64,000 nt of DNA from Pseudomonadota bacterium (GCA_023444445.1 JAEXMK010000129.1:1-64000); one strand, 5' to 3'. Shown: positions 29,948-39,440, counted from the stretch's first letter. Numbers and translations are program-made. Notes: generated by a model not told the origin, from the sequence alone.

Positions 29948-30172
29948 ATGAGCGAACATCACACGGGTCCGGTCGAAGTTGGCGCCGAGATGAACTACGC
30001 CGAGCACGAAAAGACCTATAATGCTTTTCTGGCTATGACCAAATTTGGCACGATGCTGGTCTGCGTACTGATGCTGGCCATGGTTGCGGGTTTCTTCACA
30101 TCCGCCGGCCTGCTTGGCGGCCTGGTCGTCTTCCTCGTGCTGTCAGCGGCGGGTTTCGTTCTGCTGCGCTAA
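29948..30172 (+). CDS. aa3-type cytochrome c oxidase subunit IV
   Basis: The 74-residue protein matches the small bacterial subunit IV (COX4_pro_2-type). It has a hydrophilic N-terminus containing NYAEHEKTYNAFLAMTKFG, followed by two hydrophobic stretches forming one hairpin or a pair of helices. In alphaproteobacteria this subunit binds at the periphery of the aa3 oxidase. GGGGAA precedes ATG 29948; the frame is open upstream without a ribosome site. It stands alone, away from the other oxidase subunits. Confidence 0.85.
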   Translation: MSEHHTGPVEVGAEMNYAEHEKTYNAFLAMTKFGTMLVCVLMLAMVAGFFTSAGLLGGLVVFLVLSAAGFVLLR

Positions 30173-30237
30173 ATCCGTTCATGAGCGGTTTCCGAGACGG
30201 GAACCGGGCGACACCGGATAACCGGAAAGGTCGAGCC

Positions 30238-30771
30238 ATGAAGCGTCTGGTATATTGTCTGTTCCTGCTGGTGACGATCGCGCACCCTGTCTGGTCGCGC
30301 GATCTTTCGCCTGCCGAACAGGATGGTCTTCACACGCAGATCGAGCGGTTCAGCACGGCGTTGAATGCGCAGGATTTTGGAACTGTCAGCAAGACGGTGC
30401 CGCCGAAAATCTTTGAATTCATCGCCAGCGAGGCGGGCATCACCGTGGAGCAATTGCGTGGTGCACTGACGGCACAGATGCAGATGGCGCTCGCGGCGGT
30501 CAAGATAACCGAATTTACCATGGATACGCAGGCGATCAACCTCGCACAAACGCCTGACGGAACACCCTATGCGCTTGTTCCGACGAAAACGGTCATGGAA
30601 ACCGGTGGCCAGACGATCGAGGCGAAATCCCATACGCTGGCACTGATGGATGGTGCTGAGTGGTATCTTCTGCGGATCAGCGACCAGCAGCAGGTCACCA
30701 TCCTGCGCAAAGTCTATCCCTCCTTCGCCGAGGTTACGTTTCCTGATGATTCCATGCAGCAGGTGAAATAG
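30238..30771 (+). CDS. Secreted hypothetical protein
   Basis: The 177-residue protein starts with a signal peptide (MKRLVYCLFLLVTIAHPVWS). The mature part is mainly alpha plus beta, with LSPAEQDGLHTQIERFSTAL at the front and a strand-rich C-terminus (GAEWYLLRISDQQQVTILRK). It resembles an NTF2/SnoaL-like or small periplasmic fold, but I do not recognise a family. ATG 30238 has GGAAAGG upstream. It follows the oxidase subunit gene by 65 bases and may share its transcript. Confidence 0.65.
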   Translation: MKRLVYCLFLLVTIAHPVWSRDLSPAEQDGLHTQIERFSTALNAQDFGTVSKTVPPKIFEFIASEAGITVEQLRGALTAQMQMALAAVKITEFTMDTQAINLAQTPDGTPYALVPTKTVMETGGQTIEAKSHTLALMDGAEWYLLRISDQQQVTILRKVYPSFAEVTFPDDSMQQVK

Positions 30772-30786
30772 GCCAGGCCCCCTACT

Positions 30787-32040
30787 TCAGGAAAACCGTC
30801 CCGGTCGGAACGGGTCGACCGAGATTGCCGTCTCCTCGCCGCTGGCCAGCTGCGTCACCAGGCGGGCCGTGGCCGCCGATTGTGTTAACCCCAGATGGCC
30901 ATGGCCGAAGGCATAGATCACGGAGGGCGTGGCACGGGCCGTGCCGATGACGGGAAGACAGTCCGGCATTGAGGGGCGGAACCCCATCCATTGTGTTCCA
31001 CCCTCCAGCTTCAGTCCTGGCAGGAAACGGCCGGCCTTTTTCAGCGTCGCCTCGGCGCGGCGGAAATTCGGTTTCAGTTCGAGCCCGCCGAGTTCGACGG
31101 CACCGCCGACGCGGATGCCTGTCGATAGCGGGGTGACGACGAAGCCATGATCGTTGAAATAAAGCTGGCGCGTCAGGTTAAAGGCTCCAGCGGGCAGGGT
31201 GGTGTTGTAACCGCGTTCGGTTTCCAGGGGCACGATGTTGCCAAGCGTTGCAGCAAGTTTTCTCGACCAGGCGCCGCCTGCGATCACCACTTTGTCGGCG
31301 TCGATCTTGTCACCGTTTTCAAGCGTCACGATCGTGCTTTCGCCGACGGCATCGATGCGTTCAGCCTCACCCTTGCGCAGGCTAGCGCCACGGGCAATCA
31401 CCAGATCGAAAATGGCACGCGTGAAATCATAGGGGTCGGAGACCTGCAAGCCATCGGGGGAGAATATGCCGTGGCGGAACTGCGGCGCGAGACCCGGCTG
31501 CAACGCATCGATTTCGTTTCTGCCGACACGCTGAAAGGCAAAGCCGGCGCTTTGTTTTTCATCCCAGTCCCTGCGAGCGGCGTTGAGATTCGCCTCGCTG
31601 TCGTAAAGATCGAGCGTTCCGGTTTTTGAAACGAGGTGCGAAAGCTCCGGCGTGGCGGCAACATGCGCCATTTCCAATGCCGCCAGACGGTTGATTTCCG
31701 TCAGCGATTTCAGTCCGTGGCAGAAGTTCCGTTCGGCGCTCGCGCGCCAGAAACGCCATAACCAGGGTGCAATCTTGGGCGCATAGGCTGGCGGTACGCT
31801 CAGGGGGCCCAGCGGATCGAACAGCCAGCGCGGCGCTTTTTTCATAATGCCGGGTGATGGAATGGGAATGATCTCGGGAAAAGCCAGAATGCCGGCATTG
31901 CCGGAACTCGCGCCCCGCGCAACCTCGCCACGTTCCAGAAGCACGACGTCACGTCCGGCATTCAGCAGATAGAGTGCTGCCATGGAACCGATAATGCCGG
32001 TGCCGATCACCAGCACATCGCATTTCAGGGTTTTGGTCAT
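30787..32040 (-). CDS. FAD-dependent D-amino acid dehydrogenase-like oxidoreductase (DadA family)
   Basis: The 417-residue DAO-fold enzyme opens with the FAD-binding motif VIGTGIIGSMAALYLLNAG, followed by ERGEVARGASSGNAG. The C-terminal half has GMRP-equivalent GFRPSMPDCLPVIG and the second FAD contact YAFGHGHLGLTQS. It would deaminate D-amino acids and pass electrons to the respiratory chain. A GTG six bases upstream is possible, but AGGAG spacing favours ATG at 32040. It converges on the secreted protein gene with only 15 bases between stops. Confidence 0.85.
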   Translation of the reverse strand: MTKTLKCDVLVIGTGIIGSMAALYLLNAGRDVVLLERGEVARGASSGNAGILAFPEIIPIPSPGIMKKAPRWLFDPLGPLSVPPAYAPKIAPWLWRFWRASAERNFCHGLKSLTEINRLAALEMAHVAATPELSHLVSKTGTLDLYDSEANLNAARRDWDEKQSAGFAFQRVGRNEIDALQPGLAPQFRHGIFSPDGLQVSDPYDFTRAIFDLVIARGASLRKGEAERIDAVGESTIVTLENGDKIDADKVVIAGGAWSRKLAATLGNIVPLETERGYNTTLPAGAFNLTRQLYFNDHGFVVTPLSTGIRVGGAVELGGLELKPNFRRAEATLKKAGRFLPGLKLEGGTQWMGFRPSMPDCLPVIGTARATPSVIYAFGHGHLGLTQSAATARLVTQLASGEETAISVDPFRPGRFS

Positions 32041-32355
32041 CGGCACTCCTGCAAGACATGTCTTTCACCCCGCCATAACAATGAATGCCTTCTGGATGAA
32101 AGGTCGGATCGCGCCGTCGACGCAGAAATATCAGCACTGTGGCAAATAAGCGTTCTTGAATAAACAGAGCGAATATTTAGGTGGCGAAGCATGTTTATAG
32201 TCAATTCAGGTTTTAATCGATAGTTATATGTCATCATTAATCGCAATTTAACCGTGTCCGGCTAGTTTCGCGTCCAGGCAGAGTGACCGTTCTTCATCCT
32301 TATATTCCAGGAATGAAAGGGTCCGTATATTGGTTATTGTTGGAGGTCCAAGAGT
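32041..32355. other. Divergent promoter region (dadA-like and chemoreceptor)
   Basis: A 315-base spacer, clearly richer in A+T than its neighbours around 32140-32260, as expected for promoters of both flanking genes. GGAGG lies 12 bases before the chemoreceptor ATG. I found no strong palindrome. Confidence 0.5.
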
Positions 32356-34086
32356 ATGTCTCATTTTTCCAAATTTGGCCTGGACGCTTCCGCGGTTCTA
32401 GATGCGCTCAGCCGTTCATTGGCAATCATCGAGTTTGACCTGACCGGGAAGATTTTGAAAGCGAACGATAATTTCTGCAAGGCTATCGGCTATCAGCCGT
32501 CTGAAATCGTTGGCCGCTACCACCGTATGTTCATGACTCCCGAAGACCTGGCCTCGACGGAATACAAGGCGTTCTGGGCAAAACTGTCGCGCGGCGAATA
32601 TGATCAGGGTCAGTACCGGCGCCGGGCCAAAAATGGCGAGGAAATCTGGATCGAAGCCTCCTACAATCCGGTGTTCCGTTTTGGCAAACCTTACAAGGTG
32701 GTGAAGATCGCAACCGATATCACCGCGATCAAGCGCAAGAGCGCTGAAGATGATGGCAAGCTCGCCGCGCTCTCCCAGGCGCAAGCCATTATCGAATTTA
32801 CGCCTGATGGAGTAATCCTCGGCGCCAACGAAAATTTCCTCGCGACGCTCGGTTACACGCCGGAAGAAGTCGTCGGCAAACATCATTCGATGTTCTGCGA
32901 GCCAGCCTATGCGCAATCCCAGGACTACCGGGATTTTTGGAAGGAGCTTGGCAAGGGCCATTTCTCGACCGGGCAGTACATGCGACTTGGCAAAGATAAC
33001 AAGCGGGTCTTTATTCAGGCTTCCTATAATCCCATCATCGATGAGAGGGGTCGCGTCTTCAAGGTGGTGAAATTTGCTTTCGATGTGACGGACAGGATGC
33101 ATGCGGTAGAGGAACTTGGGGCAGCACTCGAGCGTCTGTCCCAGTGCAATATCCGGATCACTCTGGACAAACCCTTTGTCGGCGAATTGGAAAGGCTGCG
33201 TCTAGATTTCAACAAATCCATCGCCGAATTCCAGAAGACACTGGAAAATGTGCTCGGCCAGACCGGCGATCTAACCCGCAGCAGTCAGGAAGTCAGCGAA
33301 GCCTCCGTCGATCTCGCTGAACGGTCGCGTGAGCAGGCGGTGGCGCTTGAGGAAACCTCGACGGCGCTCGAAGAAATCACTGCGACCGTTCGCTCGTCGA
33401 CGGAAAACATGAGAGAGACGCGCAAACTCGTTCAGAGTGCGCGGGCCTCCACCGTCGCTTCCACCGAGGTCGTGGAGCGCACGGTTGATGCCATGCAGCG
33501 TATCGAGACGGCGTCGCGGGAAATTAGCCAGATCATTGGCGTGATCGATGAGATCGCCTTCCAGACAAACCTGCTGGCGCTCAATGCCGGCGTAGAAGCC
33601 GCGCGTGCTGGCGACGCGGGCAAGGGCTTTGCCGTGGTGGCGCAGGAAGTGCGTGAACTCGCACAACGGTCCGCCAATGCCGCGAAGGAAATAAAGGCGC
33701 TGATCAACAATTCCGGCACCGAGGTTCTTGAGGGCGTCAGGCTGGTTGGCGAGACCGGTGAGGCGCTGAAGCAGATCGATGCACTGGTCCGGCATATTGA
33801 CGGCAATGTCGACACAATTGCCAAGGCGGCAGACGAACAGGCCGTCGGCATCAGCGAGATCAATAAGGCCGTCAACCGGTTGGACCGGATGACGCAGGAG
33901 AATGCGGCCATGAGTGCTCGCACGACGGTCATCAGCACGACGCTGGCACAGGGTGCGGATGCGCTGGCGCAGCTTGTCAGCCTGTTCAAGCTGAACCGCC
34001 GTGCGACGCAGCGCGAAGATGGATCGTCCATACGGCCCGATACGTCACCCAGGCGCGATCAGACCTCCAAAAGGGCGGCCGCATAA
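32356..34086 (+). CDS. Soluble double-PAS methyl-accepting chemotaxis protein
   Basis: The 576-residue receptor has two PAS domains (about 20-125 and 140-245), each containing an N-GY-P-EEVVG-H-type loop, a linker, and a coiled-coil MCP signalling domain (about 300-540). The hairpin tip is IDEIAFQTNLLALNAGVEAA, with Gly-Val in place of the common Ala-Ile. No membrane segment is visible, so it should be cytoplasmic and sense an internal cue such as redox state, oxygen or energy. There is no C-terminal CheR-binding pentapeptide of the E. coli kind. The gene stands alone between a divergent oxidoreductase and a terminator. Confidence 0.92.
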   Translation: MSHFSKFGLDASAVLDALSRSLAIIEFDLTGKILKANDNFCKAIGYQPSEIVGRYHRMFMTPEDLASTEYKAFWAKLSRGEYDQGQYRRRAKNGEEIWIEASYNPVFRFGKPYKVVKIATDITAIKRKSAEDDGKLAALSQAQAIIEFTPDGVILGANENFLATLGYTPEEVVGKHHSMFCEPAYAQSQDYRDFWKELGKGHFSTGQYMRLGKDNKRVFIQASYNPIIDERGRVFKVVKFAFDVTDRMHAVEELGAALERLSQCNIRITLDKPFVGELERLRLDFNKSIAEFQKTLENVLGQTGDLTRSSQEVSEASVDLAERSREQAVALEETSTALEEITATVRSSTENMRETRKLVQSARASTVASTEVVERTVDAMQRIETASREISQIIGVIDEIAFQTNLLALNAGVEAARAGDAGKGFAVVAQEVRELAQRSANAAKEIKALINNSGTEVLEGVRLVGETGEALKQIDALVRHIDGNVDTIAKAADEQAVGISEINKAVNRLDRMTQENAAMSARTTVISTTLAQGADALAQLVSLFKLNRRATQREDGSSIRPDTSPRRDQTSKRAAA

Positions 34087-34130
34087 AGCGAGCGGCCTCG
34101 GACCGCTTTTCGTGGACAGGATTTGGTGGA

Positions 34131-34158
34131 TGCGGATGCCTTTGATCGGGCATCCGCA
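34131..34158. terminator. Terminator hairpin between convergent genes
   Basis: TGCGGATGCC (34131-34140) pairs perfectly with GGCATCCGCA (34149-34158) around an eight-base loop. It lies between the chemoreceptor stop and the monooxygenase stop. T-runs are weak. Confidence 0.65.
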
Positions 34159-34163
34159 TGCCG

Positions 34164-35474
34164 TTATCCCCGAAGGTCCGGTCGCTTGATGCCGAGGTGG
34201 TCACGCAGCGTTGTCCCGTCGTAATCCTTGCGGAACAGGCCGCGCTCCTGCAGAAGCGGCACGACCTCGTGGTTGAATTCCTCCAGCCCGCCGGGGAAGA
34301 AGGGCGGCATGACGTTGAAGCCGTCGGCCGCACCGTTTTCGAACCATTCCTGCATCCGGTCCGCCACATCCTTGGCCGTGCCCATGACGATATGGTGGCC
34401 GCGGCCGGCTGCGACGCGCAGTGCCAGTTCCCGGATCGTCAGTTTTTCGCGGCGTGCGAGCTCCGTCAGAAGTTCGGCGCGGCTGCGTAGCTGGTCGGAG
34501 ATCGGCAGATCGGGCAGCGGTCCGTCGAGATCGTAATCGGCAAGGCTGTGCCCGATGCGCTCTTCAAGCAGCGGCATGGCGCTCTTGATGTCGGTCCAGC
34601 GGTTAAGTTCCTTCAGTTTTTCGCCGGCCTCTTCGAAGCTACGGCCGATGATCGGCATGAACCCCGGCATGACGGCGACGCTTGCCGGATCGCGACCGAA
34701 TTTCGCCACGCGCGCCTTGAGGCTGGTATAGAAAACCTGTGCTTCGGAAATCGCCTGCTGGGCGGTGAAGACGATATCGGCGGTGCGGGCGGCGAGATCC
34801 TGCCCCGGTCCCGAAGAGCCGGCCTGAATGAGAACGGGGTGCCCCTGCGGCGAGCGCGGAATGTTGAGCGGGCCCTTGACCGTAAAATATTTGCCTTTGT
34901 GGTCTAGGATATGGACCTTCTCCGGATCGACATAACGGCCTGCCTGCTTGTCCTTAACGAAGGCGTCATCGTCCCAGCTGTCCCACAGGCCGCGAACGAC
35001 GTTCACATATTCTTCCGCCACCGCATAACGCTCGTCATGCTCGGGATGGCTCTTGGAGAAATTAGCCGCCGTGCGGGCATAGGAGGTGGTTACGATATTC
35101 CAGGCTGCACGGCCATGGCTCAGATGGTCGATGGAGGCAAAGGCGCGGGCGGTGTGATAGGGCTCGCCATAGGTGGTGGAGGCGGTGGCGGCCAGACCGA
35201 TCTTGTCGGTCACCATGGCAAGCGCCGCCAGCAATGTCAGCGGCTCGAAGCGGGCGATCATTGACGGATGGGCATCTACGCCGCTGGTCAGCCCGTCGGC
35301 GAGGAATACCATGTCGAATTTTGCGGCTTCCGCCATTTTCGTGACGCGGGTGAGCAGATCGAAGTTCTCGCTGCCGGCCTCCGCATCGGGATGACGCCAG
35401 CCGGAAACGTGGTGCCCGGCGCCTTGCAGGAAAAGGCCGAGATGCATCTGTCTGTCGCGGGTCGTATTGGTCAT
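34164..35474 (-). CDS. NtaA/SnaA/DszA-type flavin-dependent monooxygenase (LLM class)
   Basis: The 436-residue bacterial-luciferase-like enzyme begins MHLGLFLQGAGHHVSGWRHP after a short leader, then shows AEAAKFDMVFLADGL and the loop RAFASIDHLSHGRAAWNIVT. These are typical of two-component FMNH2-dependent monooxygenases acting on nitrilotriacetate, EDTA, dibenzothiophene sulfone or S-alkyl cysteine derivatives. A separate flavin reductase would be needed; none is adjacent. It is the last gene of a polar amino acid ABC operon, which suggests oxidative attack on the imported compound. Confidence 0.85.
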   Translation of the reverse strand: MTNTTRDRQMHLGLFLQGAGHHVSGWRHPDAEAGSENFDLLTRVTKMAEAAKFDMVFLADGLTSGVDAHPSMIARFEPLTLLAALAMVTDKIGLAATASTTYGEPYHTARAFASIDHLSHGRAAWNIVTTSYARTAANFSKSHPEHDERYAVAEEYVNVVRGLWDSWDDDAFVKDKQAGRYVDPEKVHILDHKGKYFTVKGPLNIPRSPQGHPVLIQAGSSGPGQDLAARTADIVFTAQQAISEAQVFYTSLKARVAKFGRDPASVAVMPGFMPIIGRSFEEAGEKLKELNRWTDIKSAMPLLEERIGHSLADYDLDGPLPDLPISDQLRSRAELLTELARREKLTIRELALRVAAGRGHHIVMGTAKDVADRMQEWFENGAADGFNVMPPFFPGGLEEFNHEVVPLLQERGLFRKDYDGTTLRDHLGIKRPDLRG

Positions 35475-35500
35475 GGGGTCATGCCTTCATGTCGGTCGAG

Positions 35501-36871
35501 TTATATGTCAGTTGTCAGAAGCGTTTCGAGCTTCCGGAGGTCGGCTGCGGTCGTCATGCTCCGCACCAGTGCCGGGATGCCGGCGAATTTTTCATTGCCG
35601 CCGGTGGCGTCGACGAATTTCTCCGTCGGGTCGTCAATGCCGGGCAGACCGTCTATGCGGCGAGAGAGAACCGTACCGTCCCTTTTTGTCACGTCGATAA
35701 CCACGAAACGGGTAGTCGGATCGGGCGATAGGCGCCGCGCAGTCTCATCGTGCTGGCGTAAGACTTTTGCCGAAAGTGCGAGCAGGTCGGCACGGGCCGG
35801 GCTTTCATCGAAATGGCGGATGGTGAGTGAGCCATCCACAAGCGCTGCGGCAAAGACATATTCGGCGCTGAAGCGCGCATCGATGCCGGTGGCGGGTGTG
35901 GCCGAGCCGACAAGGGCGGCGTCACCGCCGGGAGGGAAGGTGATGACGACCGTTTCGATCTCGTCGGGTATCAGATCGTCGGCGCTGCGCAGCGCCAGCG
36001 CACCGATGGCAACGGGGTGGGCGGCAGTGCAACAGGGGAACGCCTTAAGGGTGAGGCCGGGCGAAACGATCTGCCAGGGCGCACCCCAACCGGAGAGAAC
36101 CCGTCTCGGCTGCTCGGCGCCGAAGGCGAAGGCGGAGTAGAAGCCGATGGGGTTTTCCAGGAAATCCGGCCCGCCCTCAAAACCGGATCGTGCCAACCGC
36201 GCGGCAGTGAGGCCGGCGCGTGTGGCGAGCCCGGCGTGCAGAGGCTTGGCATCGAACCCGAATTGCAAACGAAGCCCGGCGGATTGCGTGGCGGCGAGGC
36301 CGAGTGCTGTGGCCGTGGTCTGCGGATCGAATTTCAGGAGATGGGCGATTGCCGCTGCAGCGCCGATGGGGCCAAGTGTGGCGGTGGCGTGGAAGCCGTT
36401 TTCGTAATGTTTTGTGCCAAGCGACAGGCCGATCCGCGCCATTGTTTCAAGCCCGACGATATAGGCGGCGATGAAGGCATCCGCCGTTGATCCCTCTTCG
36501 ACCGCAATAGCCAGCAAAGCCGGGATGATGGCGACAGTGGGGTGGCCGCGTACGCTGCCATGGACATCGTCATAGTCGAGCACATGGCCGGCATGGCCGT
36601 TGATAAGGGCGGCGGTAAAGGCATCCGTGCGCAGATCGTGGCCGATGATTCCGGCTGCGCCCTGTATGCCTGACGTGAAGGTATCGATCAGGATTTTCGT
36701 GCTTCTGTCGGCAGCCCCGCCCAACACGCAGGCAAAAAAGTCTATCAGCGCCGTGCGGGCGATCGTCACTGCCTCTTCGTCGCGTAACGGATCGGAAGCG
36801 GCGATGGCTTCGGCAAGACGAAGCGTGAGTTTTTCCTCTGCGGTCATGGCGTCAGATTCCTTCGCCGTCAT
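35501..36871 (-). CDS. MmgE/PrpD family protein
   Basis: The 456-residue protein has the family layout: an N-terminal helical domain with ALIDFFACVLGGA, then GHAGHVLDYDDVHGSVRGHP (the substrate/active-site region) and a C-terminal domain with LKAFPCCTAAHPVAIGALAL. Members include 2-methylcitrate dehydratase, cis-aconitate decarboxylase and the iminodisuccinate epimerase described from Agrobacterium. The start is uncertain: ATG 36871 overlaps the ATPase gene by 20 bases, while ATG 36847 follows its stop by 4. Between an ABC importer and a monooxygenase, an epimerase or lyase for an amino-dicarboxylate-like compound is a reasonable guess. Confidence 0.8.
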   Translation of the reverse strand: MTAKESDAMTAEEKLTLRLAEAIAASDPLRDEEAVTIARTALIDFFACVLGGAADRSTKILIDTFTSGIQGAAGIIGHDLRTDAFTAALINGHAGHVLDYDDVHGSVRGHPTVAIIPALLAIAVEEGSTADAFIAAYIVGLETMARIGLSLGTKHYENGFHATATLGPIGAAAAIAHLLKFDPQTTATALGLAATQSAGLRLQFGFDAKPLHAGLATRAGLTAARLARSGFEGGPDFLENPIGFYSAFAFGAEQPRRVLSGWGAPWQIVSPGLTLKAFPCCTAAHPVAIGALALRSADDLIPDEIETVVITFPPGGDAALVGSATPATGIDARFSAEYVFAAALVDGSLTIRHFDESPARADLLALSAKVLRQHDETARRLSPDPTTRFVVIDVTKRDGTVLSRRIDGLPGIDDPTEKFVDATGGNEKFAGIPALVRSMTTAADLRKLETLLTTDI

Positions 36872-37652
36872 TCACCCGCGCCACCTGCCCGCCAAGGCCC
36901 TTGACGAAGGCGTTGATGCGCGGATTGGTCGACTTGTAGAAGATGTGCTCCGGCGTGCCTTGATCGACGATCAGGCCGTTTTCGGTGAAGACGATATTGT
37001 CGCTGATTTCTTCGGCAAAACGCATTTCGTGCGTGACGAGAATGCTGGTCATGCCATCATTGACGAGATCGCGGATGACGGCGAGCACTTCACCCACGGT
37101 TTCCGGGTCGAGCGCGGAGGTGACTTCATCGAATAATACCAGTTCCGGCCGCATGGCAAGCGCACGGGCAATGGCCACGCGCTGTTGCTGGCCGCCGGAA
37201 AGCTGGCCGGGATAGGCATCGACCTTCTGGGAGAGGCGGACCTTCTCCAGCAATTCCCGGGCATGGCGTTCGGCATCTGCCTTTTGCGTGCCGAGGATTT
37301 TGATCGGCGCGATGGTGATGTTTTCCATGACCGTCAGGTGCGGGAAGAGGTTGAATTGCTGGAAGACGATGCCGATGCGCTTGCGCAGAGCGATGCGCTC
37401 AGCCTCGGTCTTCAGCTGGTCGACCCGGGTGCCGCCAACGGTTATCTTGCCCGATTGCGGAATGAGAAGGCCGTTGATGCAGCGCAGGATGGTGGATTTG
37501 CCGGAGCCGGAAGGCCCGATGATGGAAACGGCGTCGCCCTTGTTCACCGTGAGGTCAATACCTTTCAGAACCTGATTGTCACCGAAGGAGAGGTGAATCC
37601 CTTCGAGTTCGACAAGCGCTTTGGCGGCGGTTTGTGGTGCAGGTGCGGACAT
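36852..37652 (-). CDS. Polar amino acid ABC transporter ATP-binding protein (GlnQ type)
   Basis: The 266-residue ATPase has Walker A GPSGSGKST, signature QLSGGQQQRVAIARAL, Walker B LVLFDEVTSALD (Val replacing the usual Pro, normal in this subfamily) and H-loop THEMRFA. The ATG at 37652 has GGAA upstream; the open frame starts four codons earlier with TTG. It powers the two permeases encoded upstream in the operon. Confidence 0.92.
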   Translation of the reverse strand: MSAPAPQTAAKALVELEGIHLSFGDNQVLKGIDLTVNKGDAVSIIGPSGSGKSTILRCINGLLIPQSGKITVGGTRVDQLKTEAERIALRKRIGIVFQQFNLFPHLTVMENITIAPIKILGTQKADAERHARELLEKVRLSQKVDAYPGQLSGGQQQRVAIARALAMRPELVLFDEVTSALDPETVGEVLAVIRDLVNDGMTSILVTHEMRFAEEISDNIVFTENGLIVDQGTPEHIFYKSTNPRINAFVKGLGGQVARVNDGEGI

Positions 37653-37664
37653 GGCTTGTTCCAA

Positions 37665-38447
37665 TCAGCGGGAGGCGAAGCGCCGTTCCAGGCGCTGCGT
37701 GAAACGGGAGACGGGATAGCAGAACAGGAAGAATGCCATCAGGACGGTGAGATAGATCACGACGGTGAAATCGTTGCGCTGCACGGCGGTGCTGGCGTCG
37801 GTCGCCGCATGCAGAAGCTCATGAACGCCAACCAGTGAGGCGAGCGCCGTGCCCATGGTGATCGACGCATAAAGGTTCATCCATGGCGGCAGCGAGCGCT
37901 TCACGCATTGCGGCAGGATGATCCAGCGCAGCGTCTGATTGCGGGAAAAGCCAAGCCCTTGCGCCGCTTCCCATTGTGCCGTCGGAATGGACTGGATGGC
38001 GCCGCGGGTGATTTCGGCAATATGGGCGCTGGCCGGAATGGCAAGCCCGACGACCGCCTTGATCCAGTCGGGGAAGGGAATGTAATGCCCGAAAGCGACG
38101 ATCTCGAAGGGGAAGATGTAGGTCGCGGCAAAGATCAGCACCAGATGCGGCGCGTTACGGAAAATTTGCACATAGGTAAGCGCCGGCGCGTGCACGAGAC
38201 GATAGGGCGCAAGTTCCATGATGCCGAGCAGGACGCCGATGAAGGTACCGATGGCGATTGCCAGAATGCTGATCAGCACATTCATGGCGAAACCCTTGGC
38301 CAGGTAGGGCAGCCATTGCAGCAGAACTTGACCCAGCGACGGGTCGAGGATCAGCCACAGAATGACCGATATCACCACGCCAAGCAGCAGGATGGCGCCG
38401 AAAGGCGGCTTCTTTACCGCCTGTGTTGGAGAAACCACCGCGCTCAT
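37665..38447 (-). CDS. Polar amino acid ABC transporter permease 1 (HisM/GlnP type)
   Basis: A 260-residue permease with five or more membrane segments. The EAA-like coupling loop is EAAQGLGFSRNQTLRWIILP, and IFRNAPHLVLIF is the conserved early segment. Its start overlaps the stop of permease 2 by 4 bases, so the two are probably produced as a heterodimer. Confidence 0.9.
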   Translation of the reverse strand: MSAVVSPTQAVKKPPFGAILLLGVVISVILWLILDPSLGQVLLQWLPYLAKGFAMNVLISILAIAIGTFIGVLLGIMELAPYRLVHAPALTYVQIFRNAPHLVLIFAATYIFPFEIVAFGHYIPFPDWIKAVVGLAIPASAHIAEITRGAIQSIPTAQWEAAQGLGFSRNQTLRWIILPQCVKRSLPPWMNLYASITMGTALASLVGVHELLHAATDASTAVQRNDFTVVIYLTVLMAFFLFCYPVSRFTQRLERRFASR

Positions 38448-39187
38448 TGGCCGAACCCCGGAACCGCAAGACGCCGCTCCAGCCAGAGACCGGCCCTTGC
38501 GACGATGAAATTGATGACGCTGAAGAAGATCAGGATGACGATCATCAGCTCGACCACATTGTCGCGCTGGGTCCAGATCAGGATCGAGGCATAGGTGATT
38601 TCACCGACCGCAATTGCCGAACCGACCGTGGTGAGCTTCACCAGATTGACGAGGTTGTTGATGATGGAGGGCAGCGCCGTGCGGATGGCCAGCGGAAACT
38701 CCACATAGCGTAAAATCTCGAAGGAACTGAAACCGATCGCGCGCGCCGCCTCGATGGTGGTGGCCGGTACCGCTTCGATACCGCCACGCAACGCTTCCGC
38801 GTGGAAAGCGGCAACGTGCAGACCGGTGATGGCAACGACCCAGAAAAAAGGTGTCAGCGGATTGTTCTGCGCGCCGCCCAGCGCATTGGAAATCAGCATG
38901 TTAAGCACGAGGAACCCGCACATCAGCTGCACCAGCGTCGGCGTGTTGCGTGTCAGTTCGACATAGGCGCGCACGGGCCCCGCGAGCCAGGTCTTGCCCG
39001 ATGTCAGCATGGCCGCGAAAATGAAGCCGAAGACGAGGCTGAGCGGCAAAGTGACGGCGACGAGGATGAGCGTCATCTTCATGCCATCTAGCCAGATCTG
39101 AACCTCGTAACCGCTGTTCAGAAAATCATAGTTGAGGCCCAGATGCGCGGCGAGTTCAATGAAGCGCGCTGTAAAAGAATCCTGCAT
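38444..39187 (-). CDS. Polar amino acid ABC transporter permease 2
   Basis: The 247-residue permease carries VELTRNTPTLVQLMCGFLVL and the coupling loop EAARAIGFSSFEILRYVEFP. It lies after a 250-base gap from the binding-protein gene; that gap contains repeat hairpins that may uncouple the binding protein's expression from the membrane parts. Confidence 0.9.
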   Translation of the reverse strand: MQDSFTARFIELAAHLGLNYDFLNSGYEVQIWLDGMKMTLILVAVTLPLSLVFGFIFAAMLTSGKTWLAGPVRAYVELTRNTPTLVQLMCGFLVLNMLISNALGGAQNNPLTPFFWVVAITGLHVAAFHAEALRGGIEAVPATTIEAARAIGFSSFEILRYVEFPLAIRTALPSIINNLVNLVKLTTVGSAIAVGEITYASILIWTQRDNVVELMIVILIFFSVINFIVARAGLWLERRLAVPGFGQ

Positions 39188-39286
39188 CGGAAATCCATGC
39201 TGTTATTGCTGATGTCGCCCGACGGGCGACGCCAGAATGGCCTGCCTTGTTATAAAGCAGAAAAGAAGCGCGGATGCACCCCGCTT

Positions 39287-39402
39287 CCGTCCTTCCGGCC
39301 TTGGGCCGGAGTCCAGACGATACGCGTTTGCGCAGCGTAAATAATCCCGTCAGTCCAGGAACTCCGGGCCGGTTGGATGCCGGCTCAAGGCCGGTATGAC
39401 GG
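39287..39402. repeat. REP-like inverted repeat pair
   Basis: The left unit (39287-39316) contains TTCCGGCCTTGGGCCGGAGTCC and the right unit (39367-39401) GCCGGCTCAAGGCCGGTATGAC, each an internal palindrome. The sequence style matches dispersed palindromic repeats of rhizobia. It lies inside the transport operon, after the binding-protein gene. Confidence 0.65.
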
Positions 39403-39440
39403 CAGTGGAACACGCAAGCGCCGCACTGCCGTGCCGCGCC

